The notes beneath the pieces are model-generated. The model saw nothing but the letters and a program-made list of their open reading frames with translations. It was not told where the DNA came from and searched no databases. The position numbers and the translations under genes were made by a program. A DNA stretch of 21,269 bases. Source: Fluviicola sp. (GTDB lineage Bacteria; Bacteroidota; Bacteroidia; Flavobacteriales_D; Crocinitomicaceae). Where the stretch lies: assembly GCF_030151805.1 (NCBI RefSeq), contig NZ_JASLCN010000413.1:1-21269 (forward strand), read 5' to 3'. Every line of letters starts with the position of its first letter. Position 1 is the stretch's first letter. This document shows positions 1-7,565 of this stretch, piece after piece.

Positions 1-641
1 ATCCTGCAGATTTTTGTCAGCAGGTAATTTCCGATACTTCTGCATCTTCCACTTGTGAATTGGTTTACAAATGGGTCAAAGAAATCGGACATTTGGATGA
101 TCTGGATGAAATTTCCGGTGCTGCGATTTATCTTGGAATCATGACGGATACGGGATCTTTCAGATTTCCATCCGTGAGCGCGTTTACACACGAAGCAATC
201 GGAGATTTGATCCGGAGAGGTGTGAAGCATTTCCTGATTCATGAAGCGGTTTACGATACAAATACGGTGGATCGGATCAAACTCAGAGGTTTTGCTTTAT
301 CGGAAAAATTGGTTTGTCTCAATGACATGCATGTGGGATATGCTTCTCTTTCCGAAGCCGAGTTGAACCGTTTCCATTACCAAAAAGGCGATACGGAAGG
401 ATTGGTGAACCAGATTCTGGGAATCCAGGGAATCAAAATGGCGGTGTTGTTCGTGGAGAAAGAAGGAAAAGTCAAAATTTCCTTCCGTTCCAAGGGAGAT
501 TATTACGTCAATGAATTGGCAAAAACACATTTCGATGGTGGCGGACACGCCTATGCTTCAGGAGGAATTTCGTCTGAAACACTTGAAAAAACAGTCGAAA
601 AATTTGTAACATTTGTAAAAGATTTCATTCCTAAAGCATGA
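1..641 (+). CDS. nrnA: NrnA-type DHH/DHHA1 phosphoesterase, 5' end missing
   Basis: The reading frame is open from the left edge (first full codon at base 3) to TGA at 639-641, so the gene begins outside the window; about 212 C-terminal residues are visible of the roughly 320-340 usual for the family. The DHH-domain motif LGIMTDTGSFRF holds the conserved DTG, and the DHHA1 substrate-binding motif FDGGGHAYASGG lies near the C-terminus. Family members are cytosolic Mn-dependent enzymes that degrade nanoRNA (2-5 nt oligoribonucleotides) and often dephosphorylate pAp; some relatives act on cyclic dinucleotides, which this fragment cannot exclude. The in-frame TTG at 60 is not the start, because conserved sequence (ADFCQQVISDTSASSTCEL) precedes it. 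The stop overlaps the ATG of the next gene (ATGA), which indicates translational coupling. Confidence 0.9.
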   Translation, partial: PADFCQQVISDTSASSTCELVYKWVKEIGHLDDLDEISGAAIYLGIMTDTGSFRFPSVSAFTHEAIGDLIRRGVKHFLIHEAVYDTNTVDRIKLRGFALSEKLVCLNDMHVGYASLSEAELNRFHYQKGDTEGLVNQILGIQGIKMAVLFVEKEGKVKISFRSKGDYYVNELAKTHFDGGGHAYASGGISSETLEKTVEKFVTFVKDFIPKA

Positions 642-1150
642 TAAAAAAAGAATTTGTTTTTTGCCTGCTGTTTCTTTGTTCCTGTTCGGAAGAGGAAAAG
701 CAGCCCAAACGGGTCAATTGGAACATCGAGAAATCCACCGAAATGAACAAGGAGCTGGCAATTGAGCAGGATTTGGATATCGATTTGTATTTTGCACAAC
801 ACGAAAACTGGGAAGTCAAACAAACCGGAACAGGATTGCGCTACGTGATTTTCAAGCAAACAGATGGCGAAATAGCGAAACCGGGCATGGAAGCAAGAAC
901 TCAATACAAGATCAGTTTGTTGGACGGAACGGAAGTCTATAAAACGGCTGCGGATGAAGTAGATATTTTCAAGATCGACAAGAGTGATATGGAATCGGGA
1001 ATCCACGAAGGAATCAAATTGATGCGTGTGGGTGAAAAGGCAAAATTGGTTTTCCCGAGTCACCTGGCTCATGGTTTGGTTGGAGATTTCGAGAAAATCC
1101 CGCCACTTTCACCTTTAGTAGTAGATATTGAATTAATTGGAATAGAATGA
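638..1150 (+). CDS. GldI-like FKBP-type peptidyl-prolyl isomerase lipoprotein
   Basis: 170 residues. A short hydrophobic leader ends in a lipobox-like LFLCSC, so this is probably a lipoprotein. The C-terminal half is an FKBP domain (about residues 65-170), with SGIHEGIKLMRVGEKAKLVFPS matching the family core followed by LAHG. FKBPs catalyse cis-trans isomerisation of Xaa-Pro bonds. The layout (N-terminal helical stretch, then one FKBP domain) and the position directly after nrnA resemble gldI, a lipoprotein PPIase needed for gliding in Flavobacterium. The family call is seen in the sequence; the gliding role is inference. It overlaps nrnA (ATGA at 638-641) and the next gene (ATGA at 1147-1150), so the three are co-transcribed and coupled. 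Some FKBP active-site aromatics seem absent, so isomerase activity is uncertain. Confidence 0.82.
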   Translation: MIKKEFVFCLLFLCSCSEEEKQPKRVNWNIEKSTEMNKELAIEQDLDIDLYFAQHENWEVKQTGTGLRYVIFKQTDGEIAKPGMEARTQYKISLLDGTEVYKTAADEVDIFKIDKSDMESGIHEGIKLMRVGEKAKLVFPSHLAHGLVGDFEKIPPLSPLVVDIELIGIE

Positions 1151-2028
1151 AACTGGCTAACTGTTTAATGAGTGTTTTGATTTTATCAACGGCATGTACT
1201 TCAGGAGTAGATACGGCAGATAATACACCAAAAGCACCAACTACACGTAAATTTGATCAGGGACTTTCCGATGCGGAAAAACTGATCGAACCGAAAAAAA
1301 CAATTGAAGACAAGAAAACGTTTCCGAACGGAATCCGCATTCAATGGTTTGAAAAAACAGATGGCCCGTTGGTTCAGGAAGGAGCTGTTTACGAAATTAA
1401 TTTCAAGACCAAACTGGAGAACGGTGAAGTGGTTGACGGAAACTACAAACTGCAAAGAGACATGCTTCCTTTCCTGGTTGGATATGGAATGCAAACGCCC
1501 GGATTTGACCTGGCAATGAAAGAATTGAGAGTCGGAGACTTTGTGGAAGTATTCATTCCCGGAAAACTTGCCCGCGGGAAAAAGGGAATTCCCGGAGTTA
1601 TCCCGCCGAATGCTCCGAATATTGTGATGTTACGTGTTGGAAAGGAAATCAAACCGCTTAAAACCGTTGACGGTGTGAAAGTATGGCGTTTGGAAGAAAA
1701 TCCGGAAATGACCGATGCGAAAGTCGGTGAAAATTCCAACCTGGCGATTCATTATTTCGTCGGGACCAAGTCGAATCCAAGATACGATAATTCATACCAG
1801 CGAAATGTTCCTTTTGGTTTCGGGATGAAAGATGCTTCCCTGATTCCGGGGTTGAGAAAAGGCATTCTGAACACGAAAATGTATGATAAACTCTACATTG
1901 TTGTTCCGGCAAAAGAGGCATACGGTTCAAGAGGTTATGTGGATTTGGTGAAACCGAACGAAGATCTGTTCTACGACATTATCATCATGGATGTAGACGG
2001 AAAATCCGCCAAACAAATTGAAAAGTAA
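1147..2028 (+). CDS. Lipoprotein with two tandem FKBP domains
   Basis: 293 residues. The signal peptide ends in lipobox LSTAC, so the mature protein starts at Cys17. Two FKBP-like units follow. The first (about 55-170) contains GYGMQTPGFDLAMKELRVGD, then LARGKKGIPGVIPPNAP, the classic loop before the last strand. The second (about 173-285) contains SLIPGLRKGILNTKMYDKL followed by KEAYGSRGYVDLVKPNEDL. Such proteins act as periplasmic or outer-membrane-bound prolyl isomerases or chaperones for exported proteins. The start codon overlaps the upstream PPIase stop (ATGA), giving a coupled pair of FKBP lipoproteins. The substrate is unknown; given the abundance of T9SS and outer-membrane proteins nearby, a role in their folding is inference. 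Confidence 0.82.
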   Translation: MKLANCLMSVLILSTACTSGVDTADNTPKAPTTRKFDQGLSDAEKLIEPKKTIEDKKTFPNGIRIQWFEKTDGPLVQEGAVYEINFKTKLENGEVVDGNYKLQRDMLPFLVGYGMQTPGFDLAMKELRVGDFVEVFIPGKLARGKKGIPGVIPPNAPNIVMLRVGKEIKPLKTVDGVKVWRLEENPEMTDAKVGENSNLAIHYFVGTKSNPRYDNSYQRNVPFGFGMKDASLIPGLRKGILNTKMYDKLYIVVPAKEAYGSRGYVDLVKPNEDLFYDIIIMDVDGKSAKQIEK

Positions 2029-2034
2029 AAAGGT

Positions 2035-2126
2035 AAAATTGACAAGTGGAAAAGTTGTTTAAAGATGCATTGTTTTTCACACTATTGAGCAGTTTAAAAC
2101 CTTTTAACTTTTGACTTATCAATTTT
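2035..2126. repeat. Long imperfect inverted repeat after the FKBP lipoprotein gene
   Basis: Arms at 2035-2056 and 2106-2126 are near-perfect reverse complements: AAAATTGA, AAGT and AAAAGTT match, with one mismatch and one small bulge. They enclose a loop of about 49 bases. The element begins 7 bases after the stop codon at 2028. Its right arm (CTTTTAACTTTTGAC... TTTTCAATTTT) resembles the right arms of the elements at 4228-4259 and 13286-13324. It could act as a 3'-end hairpin, but there is no GC-rich stem, so it is not a classic terminator. Confidence 0.7.
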
Positions 2127-2199
2127 CAATTTTAAAGATATGAACTTGTAAATGTTGGAATTAACGTTTTTTTGCAAGTGAAAATTGTCTTTTTTTTGT

Positions 2200-2207
2200 T
2201 AGTTTTG
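2200..2207 (+). promoter_or_regulatory. Bacteroidota -7 promoter box for the M23 peptidase gene
   Basis: TAGTTTTG matches the TAnnTTTG -7 consensus exactly. It lies 31 bases before the ATG at 2239. The nearest TTTG upstream (2171-2174) is 25 bases away, longer than the usual spacing of about 17-23, so the -33 element is uncertain. Confidence 0.5.
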
Positions 2208-2238
2208 CGACACCCAGAACATACCAAGATAAAAAATC

Positions 2239-3192
2239 ATGAACAAATTTCTTTATTTCTTCCTCCTCGTTGTTTCGTTTTCCGGATTTGCACAAACTCC
2301 TATTGATACTGTAACTACTGAGAGAGGCAAGATGGTTCTTTACTCGAACCGAACTTGGAAATTCCTGATGGATGAAGAGTTTGACGGGATTCTGAACGAA
2401 GCCCTTTTTAACCGTATTCAGGCAGATACAAACCTGAATCTGGTTCAAACATGGGATAACGATATTTGTTTCACATCTGAAAGAACCAATGATTTGTCGC
2501 GCATGAGCGATACGCTTTGGTTGTGCCTGGTGGATGATTTACACAAAGAATTTATATCACCTGTTCCCGGAATCGTGACTTCGCGTTATGGGTACAGAAA
2601 AGGAAGATATCACAACGGAATTGACTTGAATCTGCGTACGGGTGATACGGTAAAAGCAGCATTTTCAGGTCGTGTTCGTTATGCAAAATGGAATGACGGA
2701 GGTTTCGGAAACCTGGTAATCATTCGTCATTACAATGGTTTGGAAACGTTTTACGCGCATCTTTCAAAGCATCTGGTAGCTCCGGATCAGGAAGTGAAGG
2801 CAGGTGAACCAATCGGATTGGGAGGAAACACAGGACGTTCATTCGGTGCGCATTTGCACTTCGAAGTACGTTTTTATGATGCACCGATGAACCCGGAAGA
2901 AGTCATTGATTTTGCTAAAAAAGAACTGAAAGACGAAAACCTGATGGTTCATAAGCGCTTGTTCAGACCCGGAGCAAAACCCAGCGACGAAGAAATTTCA
3001 GGAGAATCCATTGCATCCGTTCAGGCAAGAACAGAAGCCGCAGCAACCCGGAAATATTACAAGATCAGAACAGGAGATACCCTTTCTCAAATTGCTGCCA
3101 AAAGCAATACAACTGTCTCCAGATTGTGCAAACTCAACGGAATTCGCCCTACGACCTTGTTGCAGGTTGGAAGACAGGTTCGTGTGAGATGA
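2239..3192 (+). CDS. Secreted M23 metallo-endopeptidase with C-terminal LysM
   Basis: 317 residues. The signal peptide is about residues 1-18 (FSGFAQ-T). The M23 domain, roughly 108-217, shows all zinc and catalytic landmarks: HNGID (H125, D129), H174 in YAHLSKH, and HLHF (H205, H207). Residues 272-317 form a LysM peptidoglycan-binding domain (YYKIRTGDTLSQIAAKSN... LCKLNGI). Active M23 enzymes cleave peptidoglycan cross-links; with every ligand residue present this one is probably catalytic rather than a degenerate NlpD/EnvC-type activator. Residues 19-105 have no motif I recognise. It has its own -7 box and is monocistronic by spacing. A role in cell-wall remodelling is inference from domains. 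Confidence 0.9.
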   Translation: MNKFLYFFLLVVSFSGFAQTPIDTVTTERGKMVLYSNRTWKFLMDEEFDGILNEALFNRIQADTNLNLVQTWDNDICFTSERTNDLSRMSDTLWLCLVDDLHKEFISPVPGIVTSRYGYRKGRYHNGIDLNLRTGDTVKAAFSGRVRYAKWNDGGFGNLVIIRHYNGLETFYAHLSKHLVAPDQEVKAGEPIGLGGNTGRSFGAHLHFEVRFYDAPMNPEEVIDFAKKELKDENLMVHKRLFRPGAKPSDEEISGESIASVQARTEAAATRKYYKIRTGDTLSQIAAKSNTTVSRLCKLNGIRPTTLLQVGRQVRVR

Positions 3193-3218
3193 TAAATCTA
3201 GTTTAAATTGATTTATCA
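3190..3218 (+). terminator. Hairpin overlapping the stop of the M23 peptidase gene
   Basis: TGATAAATC (3190-3198, containing the stop codon) pairs perfectly with GATTTATCA (3210-3218) across an 11-base loop. There is no T-tract after it, so it may be a weak terminator or an mRNA 3'-end stabiliser. A second inverted repeat, TTGAAAC-N5-GTTTCAA, is at 3282-3300, nearer the next gene, where it could be terminator or operator. I see no coding sequence in 3193-3376. Confidence 0.35.
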
Positions 3219-3376
3219 ATAGAAAACAATCTTCATTAACTTATTGTTTTTCAATTGTTTGAACTGTATTCAACTTATTTATTGAAACTTGTTGTTTCAA
3301 CTAAATGATTCGTCCATTTTTTGTTCAATACTGTTAAAAATTTGGTTTGTACTGGCGATTTACCTAAATTGCTTTT

Positions 3377-4192
3377 ATGTCGTGCAATTATAGAATCGTT
3401 TTAGTAACAGATGGAGGGTCTGACGCCTTGCTCGTCCCGATCGTCGGGTTAAGCGCCTTGTCGCGAAGGATTCATGCTGTTGATATTGACCGTTCCCTCT
3501 ATAATTGGATTGATTTATTGGTTGCTTCCGGCGACAGTGTTTTACTCGCCAGTTTATTGGCTAAGCACCAGATTTCCCTTATTGAAGAATTGGGGGCGCT
3601 GGAAAAGCTTTTGAAGTATCAGAACAACGGTTATAGTAAAGAAATGGTTTCGCGTTTGTTTGACGAAGACGACACTTTGTATTCCCTGCGAAAACACTTC
3701 CTGTTTATGACTTATGATGTTGATTCGGATGAATTGTTTCAATTTTCAGATAGCAGGCCAACCCAGCAATCAATTAAAATCGATTCTGTTTTGAAAGCGT
3801 GTATGGGAAATCCGAACGAACAGCAATTCATCAAACTGGGATACAGAAGATTAATGAATGCAAGTCAGTTTACGCCCAATCCGATTCTTCAGGCAATGCA
3901 TTACGCAGATTGTCTGTATCAGGATGATTCGGTGGTGATTGTCAGCATTGGTTCCGGAAAACACAAGGATGCGGATTTGGAGCAGCAATTTTCAGAACAG
4001 GCGCAGGCTGAATTTGAAAAAGAAGTGCGGCAACATAAAAAATGGCATTACTTCCGCTTCAATCCAGAATTTGAACGGGATGATTCGATGGAAACCAAGA
4101 TCGCAAAAACACGTGCTTATTTTGAACATGAAGCCCCGAGCATGGATCGTTTGTTTCATTTGATGGAGATAAAATCCGGGAAACTTGTCTAA
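3377..4192 (+). CDS. Degenerate patatin-like protein, probable pseudo-phospholipase
   Basis: 271 residues, no signal peptide, so cytosolic. The protein can be laid along a patatin domain block by block. VTDGGSDALLVPIVGLSAL sits where patatins have DGGGxRGxxP...L. IDLLVASGDSVLLASLLA sits where they have FDLIAGTSTGGILALxLA. FLFMTYDVDSDELFQF matches the strand before the AxRATSAAPxYFxP segment, here LKACMGNPNEQQFI. ASQFTPNPILQAMHYADCLYQDDSVVIVSIGSG matches DGGxxxNNPxxxAxxEA...ILVLSLGTG. The nucleophile Ser of GxSxG is replaced, the oxyanion glycines are only partly kept and the catalytic Asp of DGG/DGA is missing. The fold assignment is my alignment by eye; loss of catalysis is inference. Its role is unknown; it stands alone between two intergenic repeat regions. 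A weak TAAATTGC just before the ATG could be its -7 box. Confidence 0.65.
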   Translation: MSCNYRIVLVTDGGSDALLVPIVGLSALSRRIHAVDIDRSLYNWIDLLVASGDSVLLASLLAKHQISLIEELGALEKLLKYQNNGYSKEMVSRLFDEDDTLYSLRKHFLFMTYDVDSDELFQFSDSRPTQQSIKIDSVLKACMGNPNEQQFIKLGYRRLMNASQFTPNPILQAMHYADCLYQDDSVVIVSIGSGKHKDADLEQQFSEQAQAEFEKEVRQHKKWHYFRFNPEFERDDSMETKIAKTRAYFEHEAPSMDRLFHLMEIKSGKLV

Positions 4193-4195
4193 AAA

Positions 4196-4259
4196 GTTCA
4201 AAAGTTCAAAAGAGTTTGTTTTAAAAACTTTTCACTTTTCAATTCTCACTTTTCAATTG
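4196..4259. repeat. Mirrored A/T repeat element with GTTCAAAA units
   Basis: Two tandem copies of GTTCAAAA (4196-4203, 4204-4211) form a left arm. The right arm 4228-4259 (CTTTTCACTTTTCAATTC...) is roughly its reverse complement. The element starts 3 bases after the stop codon at 4192. It shares right-arm wording with the elements at 2101-2126 and 13286-13324. Confidence 0.65.
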
Positions 4260-4298
4260 ATTTTGTTAAGATTTCTCAAAACAATATTTCCGGTAAGC

Positions 4299-4327
4299 TT
4301 GCCGTTATGCTATTTCTCCTATTTTTG
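4299..4327 (+). promoter_or_regulatory. Promoter of the bamD-recN operon
   Basis: TTG at 4299-4301, an 18-base spacer, then TATTTTTG at 4320-4327, an exact TAnnTTTG -7 box. The ATG is at 4333, only 5 bases after the box, so the predicted transcript is leaderless or nearly so. Confidence 0.6.
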
Positions 4328-4332
4328 TCGTC

Positions 4333-5127
4333 ATGAAATGGATGTTCTTAATTCTCACATTACTATCACTTGCGAGTTGTAATTCGTACAATCGAATTTT
4401 AAAGTCGGATGATTACGAAGCTAAATTTAATGAAGCAAACCGCCTTTACGATGGTGAAAAGTACGAGAGATGCGTTGCTCTTTACGAACAGGTTTATCAA
4501 AGAAGCCCGAGAACTCCGCAGGGAGAAGTTGCTTTCTACCGTTTGGGAAAAGCTTGTTTTGAAGTGGAAGATTGGTATCTGGCAAGTTACTATCTGAGTG
4601 CTTTCCCGTCCAAGTTTCCATATTCTCCTAAAGTAGAAGAAACCACTTTCCTTGCTGCCCTGTGTGCTGTACAAAACAGTCCGGAGGCTTCCCTGGATCA
4701 GCATGAAACAGAAGTTGCGCTCAATGAATTGCAGAATTTTGTTTCCCGTTTCCCGAACTCCGAAATGCTGGATACTTGTAATGCGATCATGGATAAATTG
4801 CGGTATAAGCTGGAAACGAAAGAAATGATGAATGTGCGTTTGTATTCCAAAACGGAAAACTACCGTGCAGCCGTTGTAAGCTCGGAGGCGTTCCTGGATA
4901 ATTATCCGAGATCAAAATACAGAGAAGAAGCCTGGGCTATTTTGATGCGAAATTCCTATCATTTGGCATTGAATAGTATTGAATCTAAAATGGAAGACCG
5001 AATCGCTAAAACAAATGAACGATTTAATGTTTTTCTTGTAGAATTCCCAAATTCAGACTATCTTCGCGAATTCGAAGGGTATGTTGAGAAATTGAAGAAA
5101 ATCGATGTTCCCGCAACTAACAAGTAA
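4333..5127 (+). CDS. bamD: Outer membrane protein assembly factor BamD
   Basis: 264 residues. The lipoprotein signal ends LLSLASC, with lipidated Cys16. It is followed by the NSYNRILKSDDYEAKFNEANRLY start typical of Bacteroidota BamD and by TPR-like helical repeats (YDGEKYERCVALYEQVYQRSP..., DWYLASYYLSAFPSKFPYSP, then a later repeat around NYRAAVVSSEAFLDNYPRSKYREEAW). BamD is the essential lipoprotein of the BAM complex that recruits BamA and helps insert beta-barrel proteins into the outer membrane. It is the first gene of a tight cluster: rpoZ begins 14 bases downstream. The start at 4333 is fixed by the lipobox; the in-frame region upstream contains the repeat element and promoter. Confidence 0.92.
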   Translation: MKWMFLILTLLSLASCNSYNRILKSDDYEAKFNEANRLYDGEKYERCVALYEQVYQRSPRTPQGEVAFYRLGKACFEVEDWYLASYYLSAFPSKFPYSPKVEETTFLAALCAVQNSPEASLDQHETEVALNELQNFVSRFPNSEMLDTCNAIMDKLRYKLETKEMMNVRLYSKTENYRAAVVSSEAFLDNYPRSKYREEAWAILMRNSYHLALNSIESKMEDRIAKTNERFNVFLVEFPNSDYLREFEGYVEKLKKIDVPATNK

Positions 5128-5141
5128 AATAAATAGAAGAA

Positions 5142-5459
5142 ATGAGCTTCAAAAACAACAATGCTGAGCGTTCAACTGTGACGCGTGATACAATTGATTT
5201 AGAGCAAACTACAGGTAATATCTATGAATCAATTGTAGTATTGTCTAAAAGAGCAAATCAAATCAGCTCTTCAATGAAAGAAGAATTGACTGCAAAATTG
5301 CAGGAGTTTGCTTCATCAACAGATAATTTGGAGGAGATCTTCGAAAACCGTGAGCAAATTGAAATCTCCCGTTTTTACGAAAAACTTCCGAAGCCGGTTG
5401 CAGTTGCAATTGAAGAGTTGAAAGAAGGACAAATCTATACTAGAAAAAACCAAGAGTAA
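5142..5459 (+). CDS. rpoZ: RNA polymerase omega subunit, Bacteroidota type
   Basis: 105 residues. The sequence follows the Rpb6/omega pattern of Bacteroidota: GNIYESIVVLSKRANQIS (the conserved helix that clamps the beta' C-terminus), then LEEIFENREQIEISRFYEKLPKP and a C-terminal EELKEGQIYTRK. Omega assists assembly and stability of core RNA polymerase. It lies 14 bases after bamD and 10 bases before coaBC, so it is co-transcribed with both and has no promoter of its own that I can see. Confidence 0.9.
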   Translation: MSFKNNNAERSTVTRDTIDLEQTTGNIYESIVVLSKRANQISSSMKEELTAKLQEFASSTDNLEEIFENREQIEISRFYEKLPKPVAVAIEELKEGQIYTRKNQE

Positions 5460-5469
5460 ATAAACTCCT

Positions 5470-6669
5470 ATGTCTTTAGAAGGAAAAAAAATTCTGGTTG
5501 GTGTTACCGGCGGAATTGCAGCGTATAAAATTGCTTCCTTCGTAAGATTGTTAAAAAAACAAGGGGCAGAAGTCAGATGTATGATGACTCCTGCCTCTTC
5601 TGATTTTATTACACCGCTCACACTTTCCACCTTATCGGAATCTCCTGTCGGAATTGAATTTTATGATTCCAAAACAGGAGAATGGACCAATCACGTTGAA
5701 TGGGCTCTTTGGGCCGACGTGATGATTTTCGCTCCGGTTACCGCAAATTCCCTTGCTAAAATGGCTCACGGCTTTTCGGATAATTTCCTGATGGCAACTT
5801 ATCTGAGTGCGAAATGCCCGGTTTTTATTGCTCCGGCAATGGATCTCGATATGTACCAGCATCCGACAACAAAGGAGAACATCGCGCGTTTGGAATCATT
5901 CGGATATACGATCATTCCTGCCGAAAGCGGATTCTTAGCCAGCGGATTGGAAGGGCAGGGAAGAATGGCAGAACCCGAAACTTTGCTGCAATATTTGCAG
6001 GATCATTTTCACAAAGACGAACGTTTTACGGGGAAGAAAGTGTTGATTACCGCTGGGCCGACTTACGAAGCAATTGATCCCGTAAGATTTATCGGGAATC
6101 ACTCTTCCGGAAAAATGGGATTCTCTTTAGCGGAAGCCGTTGCATCCAAAGGAGGCGAAGTGATTCTGATCAGTGGTCCGAGCAGTTTAAAAGCAATCCA
6201 CAAACATATTCAGGTCATTCGCGTTACTTCTGCATTGCAGATGCTGGATGCCGTTCAAAAGAACTGGGGCCAGGCTGATTGGGGAATTTTCGCTTCAGCT
6301 GTTGCGGATTACCGCCCAAGTATTGCTGCGGATCAGAAGATCAAGAAAACAGCAGAAAACCTGCATATTGACCTGGAGAAAAATCCGGACATTCTTTCCT
6401 GGGCGTCCGCGAATAAAACAGCTCAAAAAGTGGTCGGATTTGCTTTGGAAACCCAAAATGGGTTGGAATATGCCCAAAACAAGTTGGAGAAGAAGCAACT
6501 GGATGCGATTGTACTGAATGAAATGGGGGAGCCAGGCGTTGGTTTCGGAACGGACACGAATTCAGTTAAATTAATCTTTAAAAGCAATAAAATACGTAGC
6601 TTTGAGTTACAGTCAAAACAAGAATTGGCTTTCTCGTTGTTGAATGAATTGATGAATAATTTTGTATGA
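5470..6669 (+). CDS. coaBC: Bifunctional phosphopantothenoylcysteine decarboxylase/synthetase CoaBC
   Basis: 399 residues, full length for the family. The N-terminal CoaC flavoprotein half (about 1-185) has GVTGGIAAYK, the catalytic His75 in TNHVEW, and PAMDLDMY in place of the textbook PxMNxxMW. The C-terminal CoaB half (about 190-399) has ITAGPTYEAIDPVRFI, NHSSGKMG and the nucleotide-site lysines in KLEKKQLDAIVLN. Together they make phosphopantothenoylcysteine from phosphopantothenate, CTP and Cys and decarboxylate it to phosphopantetheine for coenzyme A. Where E. coli CoaC has a redox-active Cys before the GxGR loop, this protein reads LASGLEGQGRM with no Cys. Its stop overlaps the next start (ATGA at 6666-6669). 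Confidence 0.94.
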   Translation: MSLEGKKILVGVTGGIAAYKIASFVRLLKKQGAEVRCMMTPASSDFITPLTLSTLSESPVGIEFYDSKTGEWTNHVEWALWADVMIFAPVTANSLAKMAHGFSDNFLMATYLSAKCPVFIAPAMDLDMYQHPTTKENIARLESFGYTIIPAESGFLASGLEGQGRMAEPETLLQYLQDHFHKDERFTGKKVLITAGPTYEAIDPVRFIGNHSSGKMGFSLAEAVASKGGEVILISGPSSLKAIHKHIQVIRVTSALQMLDAVQKNWGQADWGIFASAVADYRPSIAADQKIKKTAENLHIDLEKNPDILSWASANKTAQKVVGFALETQNGLEYAQNKLEKKQLDAIVLNEMGEPGVGFGTDTNSVKLIFKSNKIRSFELQSKQELAFSLLNELMNNFV

Positions 6670-7565
6670 ATAAAATTCTAACCCTTGTCTTTTTGGCCCT
6701 TTTAACGAAAGGTTATTCCCAGGAATTAAATTGCCAGGTTTCGATTGTTACAAACGTTAAAACGGAAGTTACTTCAGCCGAAAAAGAATTATTTGATCAG
6801 ATCAAACAGGTTGTTACAGATTTGATGAACAATACGAAATGGACTGATGAGAAATTCAAGGTAGAAGAGCGTATTAACTGTCAGATGCAATTGCAGATTA
6901 ACACGATCAACAACGGTAATTTTACCGGTTCTATCCAGGTGCAATCGAGCCGCCCGGTTTACAACGGCTCGTACAATACAACGTTGTTCAATTTCCAGGA
7001 CGATAATTTAGAATTCAGCTACACGCGAAACAGTGTTTTGTTATATGCCGAAAACCAGTACCGCGATAATTTATCTTCGCTGCTTGCGTTTTATGCATAC
7101 TATATCATTGCGTTGGATTTTGATTCCTTTTCACTGCAGGGCGGAACAAAGTATTTCCAGGAAGCACAACAAATCGTAACGAATGCACAAACTTCTACCA
7201 GTAAAGGTTGGAAATCTAACGAAACAGGAAAGAAAAACAGGTATTGGTTAGTTGAAAATGCGCTTCAGCAGTTGTTTGAGCCTTTGAGAGAATGTTATTA
7301 TGAATACCACCGCTTAGGGATGGATCATTTATACGACAAGCCGGATGATGCGAAAAAAGCAATTTATACCGCTTTGGAAAAACTATCCAAAATCGCAGCT
7401 GCAAGACCGAATTCAATTAACATCATTAATTTTGCATATTGTAAATTGAATGAGTTGAAAAACCTGTATTCGCTGTCTAAACCGGAAGAAAAAACACAAA
7501 TAGTTACAGTTTTGAAAAAAATAGATCCTGCGAATTCAACTAAATACGAGGAAATTCTGAACTAA
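6666..7565 (+). CDS. DUF4835 family, PorD-like T9SS-associated protein
   Basis: 299 residues. The signal peptide is about 1-18 (TKGYSQ-E) and the mature N-terminus reads ELNCQVSIVTNVK, the hallmark opening of DUF4835. Other family-like segments are KWTDEKFKVEERINCQMQL, SSRPVYNGSYNTTLFNFQD and ENQYRDNLSSLLAFYAYYIIALDFDSFS. The family is restricted to Bacteroidota and includes PorD, linked to type IX secretion in Porphyromonas gingivalis; its biochemical function is not established. It overlaps coaBC by 4 bases, and its stop shares a base with the recN start (TAATG). The PorD assignment is from family recall, not a search. Periplasmic or outer-membrane location is inferred from the signal peptide. 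Confidence 0.8.
   Translation: MNKILTLVFLALLTKGYSQELNCQVSIVTNVKTEVTSAEKELFDQIKQVVTDLMNNTKWTDEKFKVEERINCQMQLQINTINNGNFTGSIQVQSSRPVYNGSYNTTLFNFQDDNLEFSYTRNSVLLYAENQYRDNLSSLLAFYAYYIIALDFDSFSLQGGTKYFQEAQQIVTNAQTSTSKGWKSNETGKKNRYWLVENALQQLFEPLRECYYEYHRLGMDHLYDKPDDAKKAIYTALEKLSKIAAARPNSINIINFAYCKLNELKNLYSLSKPEEKTQIVTVLKKIDPANSTKYEEILN

Noticed and set aside
551..1072. 173-codon minus-strand frame opposite the GldI-like gene
   Set aside because: It overlaps the coupled nrnA-FKBP genes and has a composition typical of an antisense shadow (runs of Phe, Leu and Ser, no motif).
4185..4382. 65-codon open frame before bamD
   Set aside because: It is made of the repeat element and promoter translated in frame, has no family-like sequence and overlaps the bamD lipoprotein signal in another frame.
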